Numbered from the stretch's first letter, positions 27,397-36,974 are shown. The stretch is 64,000 nt of DNA from Actinomycetota bacterium (GCA_026003015.1 BPGL01000001.1:1194717-1258716), one strand, 5' to 3'. The notes: generated by a model from the sequence alone, not told the origin. Numbers and translations are program-made.

Positions 27397-27441
27397 GGGC
27401 TTTTAACCCTCGTGTCGCGGGTTCGAATCCTGCCCGGCCCA
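27397..27441 (+). repeat. 3' part of tRNA-Lys(TTT), probable attachment-site repeat (island right end)
   Basis: Forty-five bases read as the 3' side of a tRNA-Lys: anticodon loop cttttaa, variable region, T arm gcgggttcgaatcctgc, and an acceptor strand ending ccggccca. The 5' half (acceptor partner ggGCCGG, D arm) is absent upstream, so this is not a working tRNA. A partial 3' tRNA copy arises when an element integrates into a tRNA gene. With this polarity the element lies to the left, which matches the accessory genes there and the housekeeping genes to the right. Confidence 0.65.
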
Positions 27442-27510
27442 CGCTCGACCCCGGGGGCGTCGCGACGCCCGTGGAGCCTCCGGCGGGCCTGCGGCGTCGG
27501 CGCCGCCGTC

Positions 27511-27516
27511 TACGTT
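27511..27516 (+). promoter_or_regulatory. -10-like box TACGTT before the DUF192 gene
   Basis: The hexamer ends 7 nt before the ATG at 27524, and no Shine-Dalgarno sequence lies between. This is the layout of a leaderless transcript. Confidence 0.3.
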
Positions 27517-27523
27517 GCCCCCG

Positions 27524-27991
27524 ATGCACGAGCAGCGGTGGGTCGGTTCCGACGGGCGCGTCTGGCGCGTGCACGTCGCCGTCGGCGCGCGGGAGCGGAG
27601 CCGGGGGCTCCGCGGCCTGGGTCCGTTGGCCGACGGCGAGGCCCTGCTGCTTCCCCGCTGCCGCAGCGTGCAGACGGTCGGGCTCGCCGCCCCGATCGAC
27701 GCGGTCCTGCTCGACGACGAGCTCGTCGTGCGCGACGTGGTGCGCCTGCGGCCGGGACGGGTGCTGCTGCCCCGTCGCGGCGTGCGCCACGTCCTGGAGG
27801 TCGCCGCGGGCTCCGGGGTCGCCCCGGGCGACCGGTTCGTCCCGATGGCGGCTCGGCCCGAGGGCCCGACGGCCGACCCGCCGAGGCCCGGGCGTCCGCG
27901 CGGGGGCGCGCCCACGACCCCCGGAGCCGGTCGGGTTGCTATCCTTGGGCCGCCGGCCCCAGGGAGGTCCGAACCCGCCCCCATCGTCTAG
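27524..27991 (+). CDS. DUF192-family protein
   Basis: The DUF192 core is visible at about residues 35-110: LLLPRCRSVQTVGLAAPIDA, VLLDDELVVRDVVRLRPGR and VRHVLEVAAGSGVAPGD, close to the family pattern 'cxsvhTfgMrfPIDvvFLD...vleLpaGt'. No signal peptide is seen, although many relatives are exported. The C-terminal 45 residues are low-complexity Pro/Gly, and the last 15 bases overlap tRNA-Glu. The true end may therefore be earlier, hidden by an indel. Function of the family is unknown. Confidence 0.7.
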   Translation: MHEQRWVGSDGRVWRVHVAVGARERSRGLRGLGPLADGEALLLPRCRSVQTVGLAAPIDAVLLDDELVVRDVVRLRPGRVLLPRRGVRHVLEVAAGSGVAPGDRFVPMAARPEGPTADPPRPGRPRGGAPTTPGAGRVAILGPPAPGRSEPAPIV

Positions 27992-28049
27992 CGGCCCAGG
28001 ACGCCGCCCTTTCAAGGCGGAAGCACGGGTTCGAATCCCGTTGGGGGCA
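27977..28049 (+). tRNA. tRNA-Glu (TTC)
   Basis: The acceptor stem GCCCCCA/TGGGGGC pairs perfectly. The anticodon stem CCGCC/GGCGG has loop ctttcaa (anticodon TTC at 28011-28013), and the T arm is acgggttcgaatcccgt. CCA is not encoded. Confidence 0.95.
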
Positions 28050-28066
28050 CGGCGACAACCGAACAC

Positions 28067-28141
28067 GCGCCTGTGGAGGAGCCAGGAGTCCTCACCGCCC
28101 TGTCAAGGCGGAGATCGCGGGATCGAAGCCCGTCAGGCGCG
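28067..28141 (+). tRNA. tRNA-Asp (GTC)
   Basis: The acceptor stem GCGCCTG/CAGGCGC pairs perfectly with discriminator G. The anticodon stem CCGCC/GGCGG has loop ctgtcaa (GTC at 28102-28104), and the T arm is cgggatcgaagcccg. It lies 17 bp after tRNA-Glu. CCA is not encoded. Confidence 0.93.
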
Positions 28142-28173
28142 CTGCGGCCCCGTCGGCGACGCGGGCCCGCGCA

Positions 28174-28246
28174 GGGAAGGTAGCTCAGTCGGCAGAGCAC
28201 GCGGCTGAAAACCGCGGTGTCGGCGGTTCGATTCCGCCCCTTCCCA
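28174..28246 (+). tRNA. tRNA-Phe (GAA)
   Basis: The acceptor stem GGGAAGG/CCTTCCC pairs perfectly. The D arm is gtagctcagtcggcagagcac. The anticodon stem CGCGG/CCGCG has loop ctgaaaa (GAA at 28207-28209), and the T arm is ggcggttcgattccgcc. CCA is not encoded. Third member of the Glu-Asp-Phe cluster. Confidence 0.95.
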
Positions 28247-28251
28247 CCGCG

Positions 28252-29055
28252 TCAGTTCCAGATCTCGCGGCTGCGGACCTCGGCCCATCGACCGAGCACC
28301 GCCTGGTAGCGCTCCAGGGGCGTCGCGTACTCGTGGCGCGCGAGCGCCTCCAGCGCCTCATGGATCTCCCGCGCGCTGTGGTCGTCGTCGAGCTCGTCCC
28401 AGCTCATGAGCTCGCTCAGCTCCCCGTAGTCGAGCTCCAGGACCGAGCGCGGGTCGAAGGTCGCGAGCCACTGGTGCAGGTCGACCAGCAGGTCCCCGAT
28501 CGGGCCGAGATCGGACCGACGCAGCACCGGGATCGCGTGTTCCGCGCGGCGCATCGCCCGGCGGGTCGACGTGCGGTAGCGCAGGCGCAGGCGACCGCGC
28601 TCGTCCTCGCCGAGCCAGCGCTCCTCGTCGTCGACGAGCACGAACCAGCGGATCGGCACGTGCCAGGGGCTCTGGTGGACGAACGCGACGCTCGAGGGAT
28701 CGCGGCGGCGGAAGCGGGTGAGCTCCCGCGCCGCGCGCCGGGCGAGCTTCTTCGGCACGAAGGCGTCCCACAGCTCCATCGGCCGCGTCTCGCGGAACGC
28801 GAGCATCGCCGCCAGCACGCGCATCCGCATCCGCCGAGGCGACACGTAGGTCCGGCCGTCGACGACGATCACGTCGGCCTGCTCCTGCTGCGCGGGCGCA
28901 AGTAGCCCGAGCCGTCCGGTCGTCGGTCGATCCGCGTAGCGCGGCGCGCCCTCGTGGGGCGAGCGGGTGAGCAGGTAGCGCTCCCAGTGCAGCTGCTCGT
29001 CGCGCTCGAAGGCGTCGAGCGGCTGGTAGACGCGGAGGTAGGCGGACGGGACCAC
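28252..29055 (-). CDS. conserved actinobacterial protein of unknown function
   Basis: About 267 residues. Recognisable blocks are LGVVPSAYLRVYQPLDAFER, then LHWERYLLTRSP, and RTYVSPRRMRMRVLAAMLAF. IRWFVLVDDEERWLGEDERG and the C-terminal HEYATPLERYQAVLGRWAEV also stand out. Charged and soluble, without transmembrane helices or cofactor motifs. I chose the GTG at 29055 because longer versions run into the divergent dehydrogenase gene. It ends 5 bp from tRNA-Phe. Function unknown. Confidence 0.7.
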   Translation of the reverse strand: MVPSAYLRVYQPLDAFERDEQLHWERYLLTRSPHEGAPRYADRPTTGRLGLLAPAQQEQADVIVVDGRTYVSPRRMRMRVLAAMLAFRETRPMELWDAFVPKKLARRAARELTRFRRRDPSSVAFVHQSPWHVPIRWFVLVDDEERWLGEDERGRLRLRYRTSTRRAMRRAEHAIPVLRRSDLGPIGDLLVDLHQWLATFDPRSVLELDYGELSELMSWDELDDDHSAREIHEALEALARHEYATPLERYQAVLGRWAEVRSREIWN

Positions 29056-29146
29056 GCCGAGCGGAGTGTAGCGGCCGTGGGCGACGGCTCCGTGCCGTGC
29101 CCCATCTCCTATGCTCTCGGCGTTCCGACCCGAGGAGCTTGAGCCG

Positions 29147-30228
<1,082 letters not shown>

Positions 30229-30232
<4 letters not shown>

Positions 30233-31233
30233 GCGCCCCGATCGCGACCGACCGCGAGCGCGGCACCGCCCACACGATGGTCGGCGCTTTGAACGCCGCG
30301 CTGCGCGACGCGATGCGCGACGACGAGCGGGTGCTCGTCTTCGGCGAGGACGTGGGGCGGCTCGGAGGGGTGTTCCGCGTGACCGACGGGCTACAGGCCG
30401 AGTTCCCCGACCGCGTCTTCGACACGCCGATCAGCGAGGCGGGGATCGTCGGGGCCGCCGTCGGGCTCGCGTTCGCCGGGTGGAAGAGCGTCGTCGAGCT
30501 CCAGTTCGACGCGTTCTCCTACCCGGCGCTGGAGCAGGTGATCGACCACGTCGCGAAGATGCGGTCGCGCACGCTGGGACGCGTCGAGATGCCGATCGTG
30601 CTGCGGATCCCGTCGTTCGGCGGCATCGGCGGCAAGGAGCACCACGGCGAGAGCCCGGAGACCTACTACGTCCACACGGCCGGGCTGAAGGTCGTCGTGC
30701 CCTCCGGGGCGATCGACGCCTACCGGCTCCTGCGCCGCTCGATCGCCGACCCCGACCCCGTCGTGTTCCTCGAGCCCAAGGCCCGGTATTGGGCGAAGGA
30801 GCCCGGGGAGCTCACCGTCGACGGCCCCGGGATCGGCGAGGCGGTCACCGTTCGGGAGGGACGGGCGTGCTCGCTGATCGCCTACGGCGCGATGGTCGCG
30901 CGCTGTCTGGAGGCCGCCGACGTCGTGGCCGCCGAGGGCCTCGACGTCCGGGTCGTCGACCTGCGCTCCCTGGTTCCGCTCGACGACGATGCGCTGCGCC
31001 GCGCGGCGGAGGAGACCGGGCGGATCGTGATCGTGCACGAGGCGCCGAAGACGCTCGGCCTCGGCGCGGAGATCGCCGCCCGGGTGATGGAGCTCGCGTT
31101 CGACCACCTCGAGGCCCCCCCGGTCCGCGTGACGGGGTGGGACGTGCCCTATCCGCCGGCGGCGCTCGAGGAGCGCTACCGGCCGAGCGTCGCGCGGATC
31201 GTCGCGGGGATCCGCCGGGCGGTGACGTACTGA
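30229..31233 (+). CDS. pdhB: 2-oxoacid dehydrogenase E1 beta subunit
   Basis: This 334-residue protein has the typical N-terminus TMVGALNAALRDAMRDDERV, then LVFGEDVGRLGGVFRVTDGL. DTPISEAGIVGAAVGLAFAG and VVLRIPSFGGIGG-type segments follow. The C-terminal transketolase domain reads VVDLRSLVPLDDDALRRAAE and IVIVHEAPKTLGLGAEIAAR. It forms the heterotetrameric E1 with the upstream alpha subunit. Starts overlap by 4 bp on the left (GTGA) and by 1 bp on the right (TGATG). Confidence 0.92.
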
Positions 31234-32291
31234 TGGCCGAGCGGGTGTTTCCGATGCCCGACCTCGGCGAGGGGCTCGAGGACGCCGAGATCGTCGCCTG
31301 GCGGGTGGCGGTCGGCGATCGGGTCGCGCTGAACCAGCCCCTCGTCGAGGTCGAGACCGCCAAGGCGACGGTGGAGATCCCCTCGCCGGTCGCCGGTCGC
31401 ATCGCCGCCCTGCACGCCGAGGCGGGCGCGACGGTCGCGGTCGGCGCCCCCCTCGTCACGTTCGAGCTCGAGGAGGCGGACGCGGGCGCTCGGGTCGCCG
31501 CGACCCCACCGGTCCGCCGACTCGCCAAGGAGCTCGGGGTCGACCTCGCGGGCGTCCGCGGCACGGGTCCGGGCGGACGGATCACCGCCGAGGACGTGCG
31601 CGCCGCCGCCGGTGCGCCCTCCCCGGGGAGCCGACGCGTGCCGGTCGACCCGACGCGGCGCCGGATCGCCGAGAACCTCGAGCGGCAGGCCGCGATCCCG
31701 CAGGTGACGACGTTTCGAACGCTGGACTGCTCCGCCCTCGAGGCGCTGCGCGCCGAGCTCCGCGTCTCCCCGCTGCCGATCGTCGTGGCGGCGCTCGCCG
31801 CGACGGTCCGCGACCACCCGATGATCAACGCGACCTGGGCGGGGGATGCGATCGAGGTGCACGGCTCGGTCGACGTCGGGATCGCGGTCGACACCGAGCG
31901 GGGGCTGCTCGTCCCCGTCCTGCGCGCAGCCCAGGACCTCGGGATCGCCGAGATCGCCGCCGGGATCGCGCGGCTCGCCGACGCGGCGCGCGCCGGGTCG
32001 ATCGCCCCGGCCGACCTCACCGGGGCGACGATCGCGGTCAGCAACACGGGCTCCTACGGGAGCGAGGCGGGCACGCCGCTGCTCGCCCCGGGAACCGCCG
32101 CCACGCTCGCCTTGGGGCGGATCGAGCCGCGACCCCTCGTCGTCGACGGCGCCGTGGTGGCCCGGCCGGCGGTGACGCTCAGCCTCACCTTCGACCACCG
32201 CGTCCTCGACGGGGCCGCTGCGGGACGCGCCCTGTCCGCCCTCGTCGAGCGGTTGCGCTCGCCCGATCGCCTGCGAGACTTGCCGAGATGA
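31233..32291 (+). CDS. pdhC: 2-oxoacid dehydrogenase E2 (dihydrolipoyl acyltransferase)
   Basis: This 352-residue protein shows three domains. The lipoyl domain is at 1-76 (FPMPDLGEGLEDAEIVAW, lipoyl-lysine in VEVETAKATVEIPSP). The E1/E3-binding domain lies around 90-125 (PPVRRLAKELGVDLAGVRGT GPGG). The catalytic domain ends in LSLTFDHRVLDGAAAGRAL, with the DHRxxDG active-site His. It has a single lipoyl domain. The E3 gene is not in the window and must lie elsewhere. Confidence 0.92.
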   Translation: MAERVFPMPDLGEGLEDAEIVAWRVAVGDRVALNQPLVEVETAKATVEIPSPVAGRIAALHAEAGATVAVGAPLVTFELEEADAGARVAATPPVRRLAKELGVDLAGVRGTGPGGRITAEDVRAAAGAPSPGSRRVPVDPTRRRIAENLERQAAIPQVTTFRTLDCSALEALRAELRVSPLPIVVAALAATVRDHPMINATWAGDAIEVHGSVDVGIAVDTERGLLVPVLRAAQDLGIAEIAAGIARLADAARAGSIAPADLTGATIAVSNTGSYGSEAGTPLLAPGTAATLALGRIEPRPLVVDGAVVARPAVTLSLTFDHRVLDGAAAGRALSALVERLRSPDRLRDLPR

Positions 32292-33202
32292 AGATCGTGT
32301 CCCTGCTCCCGTCGGCGACCGAGATCGTCTACGCCCTAGGGCTCGGCGACGACCTCGTCGGGGTCACCGACGAGTGCGACTACCCACCGGAGGCCGTGAC
32401 GAAGCCCGTCGTGTCGCGAAGCGCCCTTCCGCAGACGCGGATCCAGACCCCGCGGGAGATCGACGATGCGGTGCGCGAGCGCCTCGGCGCCGGCGAGCCG
32501 CTGTACGTCCTGGACCGGGAGCTGCTGCGGCGCGAACGCCCCGACGTCCTGCTCACCCAGGACCTGTGCCGCGTGTGCGCCGTGCCGACCGGCCAGGTGC
32601 GCCGGGCCCTCGACGAGCTCGGCGTGCCCGACGCCCAGGTCGTGTCCCTCGATCCGCAGACGCTCGACGAGGTCGTCGCCCAGATCGAGGTCGTCGGCCG
32701 GGTGCTCGGGCGCGAGGACCGGGCGGCCGAGCTCGTGAGCTCGATGCGCGCGCGGATCGAGCGGGTGCGCGCCACCGCGCGCCGGGTGCCGACGGTGAGC
32801 GTCTTCTGCCTGGAGTGGTCCGATCCGCCGTTCGCCGCCGGGCACTGGGTCCCCGAGATGGTCACGGCCGTCGGAGGCGAGCCGCTGCTCGCCGAGCCCG
32901 GCAAGCCCTCGCGCGAGGTGGCCTGGCACGAGGTCCGCGCCGCGGCGCCCGAGGTCGTCGTCTTCATGCCCTGCGGCTCGTACCTGGAGGAGGCCGAGCA
33001 GGAAGCCCAGGGCTTCCTCGACCACCCGGAGTTCGCCGACACCCCGGCGGCTCGCAACCGCAACGTCTTCGCCGTTGACGCCACGTCGTACTTCTCGCGC
33101 CCCGGCCCACGGATCGTCGACGGCCTCGAGATCCTCGCCTGGGCGGTGCACCCGGAGGCCTTCCCGGAGCCGCCGCCGGGAACGATCGCGCGCCTGGCCT
33201 GA
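32288..33202 (+). CDS. BtuF-like cobalamin-binding (periplasmic-binding fold) protein
   Basis: This 304-residue protein begins MKIVSLLPSATEIVYALGLG with LVGVTDECDYPPEA, the BtuF/cobalamin-binding family start. FLDHPEFADTPAARNRNVFA and SYFSRPGPRIVDGLEILAW appear later. There is no signal peptide, so it is probably cytosolic, as in a widespread subfamily of unknown role. Its ATG overlaps the E2 stop (ATGA), so it is part of the dehydrogenase operon, though no metabolic link is obvious. Confidence 0.82.
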   Translation: MKIVSLLPSATEIVYALGLGDDLVGVTDECDYPPEAVTKPVVSRSALPQTRIQTPREIDDAVRERLGAGEPLYVLDRELLRRERPDVLLTQDLCRVCAVPTGQVRRALDELGVPDAQVVSLDPQTLDEVVAQIEVVGRVLGREDRAAELVSSMRARIERVRATARRVPTVSVFCLEWSDPPFAAGHWVPEMVTAVGGEPLLAEPGKPSREVAWHEVRAAAPEVVVFMPCGSYLEEAEQEAQGFLDHPEFADTPAARNRNVFAVDATSYFSRPGPRIVDGLEILAWAVHPEAFPEPPPGTIARLA

Positions 33203-33248
33203 GCCGGCGTGCGGCCGGCCTGCGGCCGGCGTCGGCCGCGCGCCGAGG

Positions 33249-33755
33249 TCAGCTCGCGGGACGCGCCAGGCGCAGCGGCGGCGCCACGCCGGGGCCCTCG
33301 AGCCGCAGGCCGAAGCCGCGCACCGGCTCGATCCGGACCTCGGCCCCGACCGCGCGGAGCTTGCGGCGGACCCGCTGAACGAGCGCGCGCACGACGTAGG
33401 GGTCGTCGCCGAGGTCCGGGCCCGGTCCCCAGCCGCTCTCGCGCAGCTCCCGGTAGGACCAGGCGCGCCCGGGCTCGGAGGCCAGGCACGCGAGCACGCG
33501 GAACTCGAGCTCGGTCAGGCGCAGGGGGGTGCCCCGCCAGCGGATCACGTGGCTGCGGTGGTCGACGGCGAGGCCCTCGTCGTCGCGGCCCCCGCCGGGG
33601 TCGGGCTCGGGCGCCCGGTCGGCGAGGTGCTCCAGGAGCCAGGCGGCGAGCGCCTCGCGATCGGGCGCGACGACGACGACGGCGCCGAGCCGCAGGAACG
33701 CCTCCGCCCGCCCCAACGATCCGGCGCCGACGAGGGTGACCGTCGCGATGCCCAA
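33249..33755 (-). CDS. winged-helix (OmpR/PhoB-type) transcriptional regulator
   Basis: About 168 residues. The C-terminal winged helix has the OmpR pattern: LTELEFRVLACLASEPGRAW then SYRELRESGWG, and YVVRALVQRVRRKLRAVGAE ending in the wing IEPVRGFGLRLEG. The N-terminal part (TVTLVGAGSLGRAEAFLRLG, then VVVVAPDREALAAWLLEHL) has a receiver-like hydrophobic pattern but lacks the phosphorylatable Asp. The start is uncertain (TTG at 33755 proposed). No partner kinase is adjacent. Confidence 0.65.
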   Translation of the reverse strand: MGIATVTLVGAGSLGRAEAFLRLGAVVVVAPDREALAAWLLEHLADRAPEPDPGGGRDDEGLAVDHRSHVIRWRGTPLRLTELEFRVLACLASEPGRAWSYRELRESGWGPGPDLGDDPYVVRALVQRVRRKLRAVGAEVRIEPVRGFGLRLEGPGVAPPLRLARPAS

Positions 33756-34022
33756 CGCGTGCGCCCGCCTTCCGACGCGGCGGGGGGAAGGGCGCGCTCG
33801 CGCCGCCGCCTCACCCCCTGATTCCCCCCTGCCCTCGGTGGGGTTCGCGCGGGCGTTCCGATCCGTCGTCGATCCGTCGCCGAGCCGGTCTCCACCGCGC
33901 GCCGAGCCGTTCCTAGCATCCGTCGCACCAGGGGACCCTGCGGGATGCCCGTTCCCGCAACGGATATGGATCGGACGCGCGGTCGGGACGGGGCCGCGCG
34001 TCCGGTCGGAAAGGAGCACGCC

Positions 34023-34601
34023 TTGCGCCGAACCCTCGCCCTCGCGACCCTGGCCGCCGCGCTCGCGGTCCCGGTCCTGCCGGCGACCGCCGGCGAGCCG
34101 GGGGGGCACTGCGTGATCCGGCTCGTCGCGACCGGCCCCGGCACGACGAAGGGGGCGGTCGCCGCCGACCCGGTCGTCGAGAGCTGCCACGACACGCTCG
34201 AGCAGGCGCTCGAGGCGGGGCTCGGCACGCCGCTGGAGCTCGACCCGACGGCCTCGCCCGCCACGCTCAGCGAGCAGGACCTCGCCGCGGCCAGCGGCGA
34301 CGGGATCTCGACGACCAGCTCCGACGTGCTGCTCGGCATCGAGTACAACGAGTACGGGTACTACGGCGCCTCAGTGAGCTACTACGCGTCGAGCGGGTGC
34401 CAGAACACCACGTGGGAGGTCGCCTACGTCGGCAACGACTGGAACGACATGTTCGAGTCGGGCAAGGGGTTCGGCGCGTGCGACCGCAACCGGAAGTTCG
34501 AGCACAGCAACTTCGGCGGCCAGAGCAAGCTGTGCACGCCGAACTGCAGCGACTACGGGTACCTGCGCAACCGCGTCTCGTCGCTTCGCTGGCGCGACTG
34601 A
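34023..34601 (+). CDS. secreted protein of unknown function
   Basis: This 192-residue protein has a classic signal peptide (LRRTLALATLAAALAVPVLP with an ATA-G cleavage region). The mature part has several Cys (in SSGCQNTTWEVAYVGNDWN, FGACDRNRKFE and LCTPNCSDYGYL) that could form disulfides, and it is rich in Tyr, Asn and Ser. I chose the TTG at 34023 because aaggag lies 6 nt upstream and it gives a correct signal sequence. No domain recognised. Confidence 0.7.
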   Translation: MRRTLALATLAAALAVPVLPATAGEPGGHCVIRLVATGPGTTKGAVAADPVVESCHDTLEQALEAGLGTPLELDPTASPATLSEQDLAAASGDGISTTSSDVLLGIEYNEYGYYGASVSYYASSGCQNTTWEVAYVGNDWNDMFESGKGFGACDRNRKFEHSNFGGQSKLCTPNCSDYGYLRNRVSSLRWRD

Positions 34602-34620
34602 GCCGACCCCGCGGCCCCGC

Positions 34621-34626
34621 TAGCAT
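34621..34626 (+). promoter_or_regulatory. -10-like box TAGCAT before the ECF sigma gene
   Basis: It ends 9 nt before the GTG at 34636, with no ribosome site between, again a leaderless-type arrangement. Confidence 0.3.
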
Positions 34627-34635
34627 CGGCGGGCC

Positions 34636-35217
34636 GTGCGGGAGGCCTCCGACGCCGAGCTCATCCGGGCCTCGCTCGAGGACCCCGAGCGCTTCGGGGC
34701 GGTCTTCGAGCGCCACTGGGAGGCCGTCCGCCGCTACGCCCAGCGCCGCGCCGGGCGCCAGGCCGGCGAGGAGGTCGCCGCCCGGACGTTCGAGGTCGCC
34801 TTCCGGATCCGGGGCTCCTACCGCGCCGAGCTCGCCTCGGCCCGCCCGTGGCTGCTGGGGATCGCGACGAACCTGATCGGGCGGCACCTGCGCGCCGAGC
34901 GGGCGCGGCTGCGCGCCCTCGCGCGGGTCCCGCCGGGGCGGGCCGACGCGCCGCCCGACGAGCGCGCGGTGGCCGCGGCCGACGCCGCGCGCCTGGCGCC
35001 GGCGCTCGCCGCGGCCCTGGCCGAGCTCGAGCCTCGCGACCGCGACGTGCTGCTCCTGCGCGCCTGGGGCGACCTCACGTACGCCGAGATCGCCGTCGCG
35101 CTCGCGATCCCCGAGGGGACCGCGCGCTCGCGGCTGCACCGCGCGCGCCGGGAGCTCCGCGAACGGCTCGGCGGGGTCGCGGGAATCCCGGGGCAGGAGG
35201 AGGAGGGCCGTGCCTGA
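34636..35217 (+). CDS. ECF-family RNA polymerase sigma factor
   Basis: This 193-residue protein has region 2 FGAVFERHWEAVRRYAQRRA followed by ARTFEVAFRIRGSYR. Region 4 reads LEPRDRDVLLLRAWGDLTYA and EIAVALAIPEGTARSRLHRA. It is followed with an 8-bp overlap by a CU044_5270-type membrane protein. This pairing is typical of a group of actinobacterial ECF sigma factors whose neighbour is a presumed anti-sigma factor. Confidence 0.88.
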   Translation: MREASDAELIRASLEDPERFGAVFERHWEAVRRYAQRRAGRQAGEEVAARTFEVAFRIRGSYRAELASARPWLLGIATNLIGRHLRAERARLRALARVPPGRADAPPDERAVAAADAARLAPALAAALAELEPRDRDVLLLRAWGDLTYAEIAVALAIPEGTARSRLHRARRELRERLGGVAGIPGQEEEGRA

Positions 35218-36196
35218 GCCGACCGACCCGATCGTCGCGCTCGTCGCCGCGCTCGGCGACGACGTCCCCGCCCGCGACGACCTCGCCCGCGCGCGCGCCC
35301 GGGCGCGGCTCGAGCGCGCCCTCGCGCGGGAGGCCGCCCGACGACCCCGCCCCCGTCCCCGTCGGCGCGCCGCGGGGCTCGCCGCCGCGGCCGTGCTCGC
35401 CGTCGTGCTCGTCGCCGCCCAGGCCCTGCTGCCGGCCGGCCCCGGGGCGCGCTCGGCCGCCGCGGCGCTGCTCGCCGTCGCCGCGACCGCGGAGGGGCGG
35501 CCGGGCGCGCCGCTCGGGCCCGGCGCGTACGCCTACGAGCTCGCGCGGCTCGTCGAGGCCCACACCTACCGCACGATCGAGGGCGACGGGTTCGAGGTGC
35601 TCGTCGCCCGCGAGGTCGAGACGTGGGCCGCCGCCGACGGGAGCGGGCGCCTCCGTGCCGAGCCGGGCGCGGTCCGCTTCGCGACCCCAGAGGACGAGGC
35701 GCGCTGGCGGGCCGCCGGCGCCCCGGCGCTGCCCGCGACCGAGCCCCGGGACGAGCGCTACGCCCCTGGGGAGCTCCCGGTCGTCGCGGCCGACGCGTTC
35801 CCGAGCGACCCGGCGGCGCTCCTGGCGCTGCTCGAGCGCCGGACGGTGCTGGACGCGCCGCCCGGGGACCTCCAGACGCTGGACCTGATCGCCGATCTCC
35901 TCCGGCCGGCCACGGCGCCCCCGGAGCAGCGGGCGGCGCTGTTCCGAGCCGCGGCCCTGCTGTCCGGCATCACGGTCGACGGGGAGGTCCTCGACCCCGC
36001 CGGCCGGCCCGGAGTCGGGTTCTCCCTCGTCGAGGGCGACCGGCGCCTGCAGCTCGTCTTCGACCCGACGACCACCGAGCTCCTCGGCGAGCGGACGCTC
36101 CGGGCCGGGCCCCAGGGGACCTGGCGGCTGGTCCAGGAGGCCGCCTACCTCGCTTTCGCCGTGGTCGAGGGGATCGACGAGCGCCCGAGCGCGTGA
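35210..36196 (+). CDS. CU044_5270-family membrane protein, presumed anti-sigma factor
   Basis: This 328-residue protein has a basic cytosolic segment (RRPRPRPRRRAAG), one transmembrane helix (LAAAAVLAVVLVAAQALLPA) and a large outer domain. The conserved C-terminal pattern is LQTLDLIADLLRPATAPPEQ, RAALFRAAALLSGITVDGE, PAGRPGVGFSLVEGD and LQLVFDPTTTELLGERTL. Overlap with the sigma factor gene supports co-regulation. The anti-sigma function is inferred from context. Confidence 0.8.
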   Translation: MPEPTDPIVALVAALGDDVPARDDLARARARARLERALAREAARRPRPRPRRRAAGLAAAAVLAVVLVAAQALLPAGPGARSAAAALLAVAATAEGRPGAPLGPGAYAYELARLVEAHTYRTIEGDGFEVLVAREVETWAAADGSGRLRAEPGAVRFATPEDEARWRAAGAPALPATEPRDERYAPGELPVVAADAFPSDPAALLALLERRTVLDAPPGDLQTLDLIADLLRPATAPPEQRAALFRAAALLSGITVDGEVLDPAGRPGVGFSLVEGDRRLQLVFDPTTTELLGERTLRAGPQGTWRLVQEAAYLAFAVVEGIDERPSA

Positions 36197-36229
36197 ACCC
36201 CGCGCGCCCGAGCGGGGAATCCTAGGTTG

Positions 36230-36943
36230 ATGCCCGCCGAACACCGCGCCTCCGCGCCTCCCCCCGCGGGGCCCGGCCCGACCCGCTCGCTGCCGGGCGG
36301 GCCGGCGGACCGACGCGCGCGGACCTCGGCCGACGAGCGGCGGCGAGCGGTCGTGCGCGCGATCGTCGCCCAGGAGCGCGAGCGCGGCGCGGTCGCGGCG
36401 CTCCTCCACGACGAGCCGGTGCAGATCCTCACCGCGCTCGGCCTGCGCCTAGGGATCCCCGAGGGCGTGTCCCGCGAGGAGCTCCAGGAGCGGATCGACG
36501 CGGCGATCGGCCATCTGCGACGCACGATGCGCGTGCTCGACCCCGGCTCGCTCGCGGGCGTCGGGCTCGGCGCGGCCCTGCGCCGCGAGCTGCAGGACGC
36601 GGCGCGCGACCGCCCCGGGCTGCGGACGCGTCTGGACGACCGAGGGCTGCGCGCCGAACCCTCCGAGGCGACCGCGCTCGTGCTCGTCCGCGTGCTGCAC
36701 GCGGCCACCGGGGCGAGCCTCGCCGCGGAGCCCACCGAGCTCGACGTCGCCATCGACGGCGTACGCGACGAGGTGACCTGCGCGCTGCGGGTGGTCTGCC
36801 CCGACCCGGCCGCGCTCCTCGACCGGCTGTCGGAGCGGCTCGAGGACTGGCTCGCGACCGTCGGCGAGCTCGACGGGTCGTGGTCGCTCGTTCGGGGCGA
36901 CGGGTCCCTGCGGCTCGTCCTCACGCTTCCCGCGGACCTGTAG
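36230..36943 (+). CDS. histidine-kinase-like protein with a degenerate ATPase part
   Basis: This 237-residue protein has the HisKA_3-like helix AVAALLHDEPVQILTALGLR around residue 55, with a His-Asp-Glu that matches the phosphoacceptor motif, then a second helix (IDAAIGHLRRTMRVLDPGSL). The C-terminal 110 residues align in order with a HATPase domain but lack the N and G boxes. ATP binding is therefore unlikely, and it may be a regulator or dimerisation partner. Sits between the sigma cluster and a small conserved gene. Start uncertain because a TAGGTT box touches the ATG. Confidence 0.6.
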   Translation: MPAEHRASAPPPAGPGPTRSLPGGPADRRARTSADERRRAVVRAIVAQERERGAVAALLHDEPVQILTALGLRLGIPEGVSREELQERIDAAIGHLRRTMRVLDPGSLAGVGLGAALRRELQDAARDRPGLRTRLDDRGLRAEPSEATALVLVRVLHAATGASLAAEPTELDVAIDGVRDEVTCALRVVCPDPAALLDRLSERLEDWLATVGELDGSWSLVRGDGSLRLVLTLPADL

Positions 36944-36968
36944 CGCCCGGGGCCGCCGGCCGGTCCGC

Positions 36969-36974
36969 TAGGCT
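36969..36974 (+). promoter_or_regulatory. -10-like box TAGGCT, leaderless-type promoter
   Basis: It ends 9 nt before the ATG at 36984. There is no Shine-Dalgarno sequence in the gap. Confidence 0.35.

Noticed and set aside
27366-27441. Functional tRNA-Lys gene
   Set aside because: The D arm and the 5' acceptor strand are missing, and the anticodon stem does not pair fully. Only the 3' part matches.
27946-27991. C-terminal end of the DUF192 protein as given
   Set aside because: The last 15 residues or so are low complexity and run into tRNA-Glu, so this end is likely an artefact of an indel. The gene call is kept but its end is uncertain.
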